Both the position numbers and the translations under genes were made by a program. DNA of 64,000 nucleotides from Pseudohongiella sp. (GTDB taxonomy: Bacteria; Pseudomonadota; Gammaproteobacteria; Pseudomonadales; Pseudohongiellaceae): the NCBI RefSeq assembly GCF_011050365.1, contig NZ_DRFV01000016.1, forward strand, positions 1 to 64,000, read 5' to 3'. The stretch's first letter is position 1. Each line of letters opens with the position of its first letter. A model generated the notes under the pieces. The model made no database searches, was not told the origin of the DNA, and saw only the letters and a list, made by a program, of their open reading frames with translations. This document shows, piece after piece, positions 63,779-64,000 of the stretch.

Positions 63779-64000
63779 TTACCCTCTTTGGTTGAAGAGC
63801 TGCCACGCCTGATCGCGATCAGCTTCAGTGATTTGGAATCCCAGGACGGCTTCAATAGCTGCCACCTTGGGTCCTTTGTTCTTGGTCATAATCTCGTCGT
63901 CTGCCAGATCCAGAGACGCGATCGCATCGACGATGTCACCGGCCCGTGCGCGCTCAGCCAGTTCAGCAGCCGAAACTGGTGCATCGACCGAATCGTTCAG
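63779..64000 (-). CDS. Phage protein, C-terminal part (runs off right edge)
   Basis: Only the last 73 residues are in the window. They end EAVLGFQITEADRDQAWQLFNQRG, preceded by an acidic Ala/Asp-rich stretch and the phrase IMTKNKGPKVAAIEA. This recalls the short C-terminal domain (HI1506-like) on head-tail proteins of Mu-like phages. The start is outside the window and the identification is tentative. Confidence 0.6.
   Translation of the reverse strand: MNDSVDAPVSAAELAERARAGDIVDAIASLDLADDEIMTKNKGPKVAAIEAVLGFQITEADRDQAWQLFNQRG

Larger units (their letters stand above)
50937..64000 (-). mobile_element. Prophage tail module (continues beyond right edge)
   Basis: All genes from 50,937 to the right edge lie on one strand, overlap by 4-10 bases or abut, and follow siphophage tail order: tail tube, chaperone pair, tape measure, tail-tip proteins, fibre, terminal protein. 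Head, replication, lysis and integration genes are not in the window. The tail types resemble those of transposable (Mu/B3-like) siphophages to me, but this is only a guess. Confidence 0.88.

Noticed and set aside
1-64000. CRISPR arrays, rRNA genes, known defence systems
   Set aside because: No regularly spaced repeat array, rRNA signature or recognisable defence protein was found.

Overview
The window is a 64-kb stretch of a gammaproteobacterial chromosome. Three blocks are typical of that class: rpsU-yqeY-dnaG-rpoD, lptD-surA-pdxA-rsmA-apaG-apaH, and the Pseudomonas-type murein-recycling pair amgK-murU placed divergently from lptD. The abundance of exported, TonB-dependent and transport proteins suits a marine or aquatic heterotroph. 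I cannot name the genus.

Positions 1-19,283 form a composite genomic island abutting the 3' end of a tRNA gene (19,284-19,360, minus strand, anticodon CAT, probably tRNA-Ile2). Partial copies of the 3' half of that tRNA recur in direct orientation at about 711, 4,745, 6,363, 10,994, 12,608 and 19,034. Most carry the same 100-250 bp left flank; at two sites this flank also holds a truncated IS6-type transposase start. The copies diverge steadily with distance from the tRNA. I read this as repeated insertion at one attachment site, with older junctions pushed outward. Between junctions lie unrelated cargoes: (1) a stressosome-like operon (STAS, STAS, RsbT-like kinase, RsbX-like phosphatase) ending in a diguanylate cyclase; (2) a lone GabT aminotransferase; (3) a membrane adenylate cyclase, a TPR lipoprotein-like or secreted protein and a TraF-type outer-membrane protein; (4) an OmpW porin; (5) a PAS-LuxR regulator with a ten-G tract in its reading frame plus two large exported proteins. 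No integrase or intact transposase is visible.

Positions 19,361-26,450 hold a monohaem cytochrome c, an exported PHP-domain phosphoesterase, an Na+:alanine/glycine symporter and a 987-residue TonB-dependent receptor, closed by a strong bidirectional terminator.

Positions 26,470-50,775 are core genome: the macromolecular-synthesis operon, tsaD, folB-folK and a pteridine-reductase-like SDR (folate), cca, the apaH to lptD block (outer-membrane biogenesis, rRNA methylation, vitamin B6), amgK-murU (peptidoglycan recycling), rpe-trpE, an acyl-CoA dehydrogenase and a DMT-family exporter. A roughly 210-bp nested inverted repeat separates the convergent trpE and acyl-CoA dehydrogenase genes.

Positions 50,937-64,000 are the tail end of a prophage, all on the minus strand and running out of the window at the right. 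In transcription order: the end of a small head-tail-region protein, tail tube, two overlapping tail-assembly-chaperone frames with a possible +1 frameshift site, a 1,730-residue tape measure, two tail-tip proteins, a LamG-bearing tail fibre and a terminal small protein.
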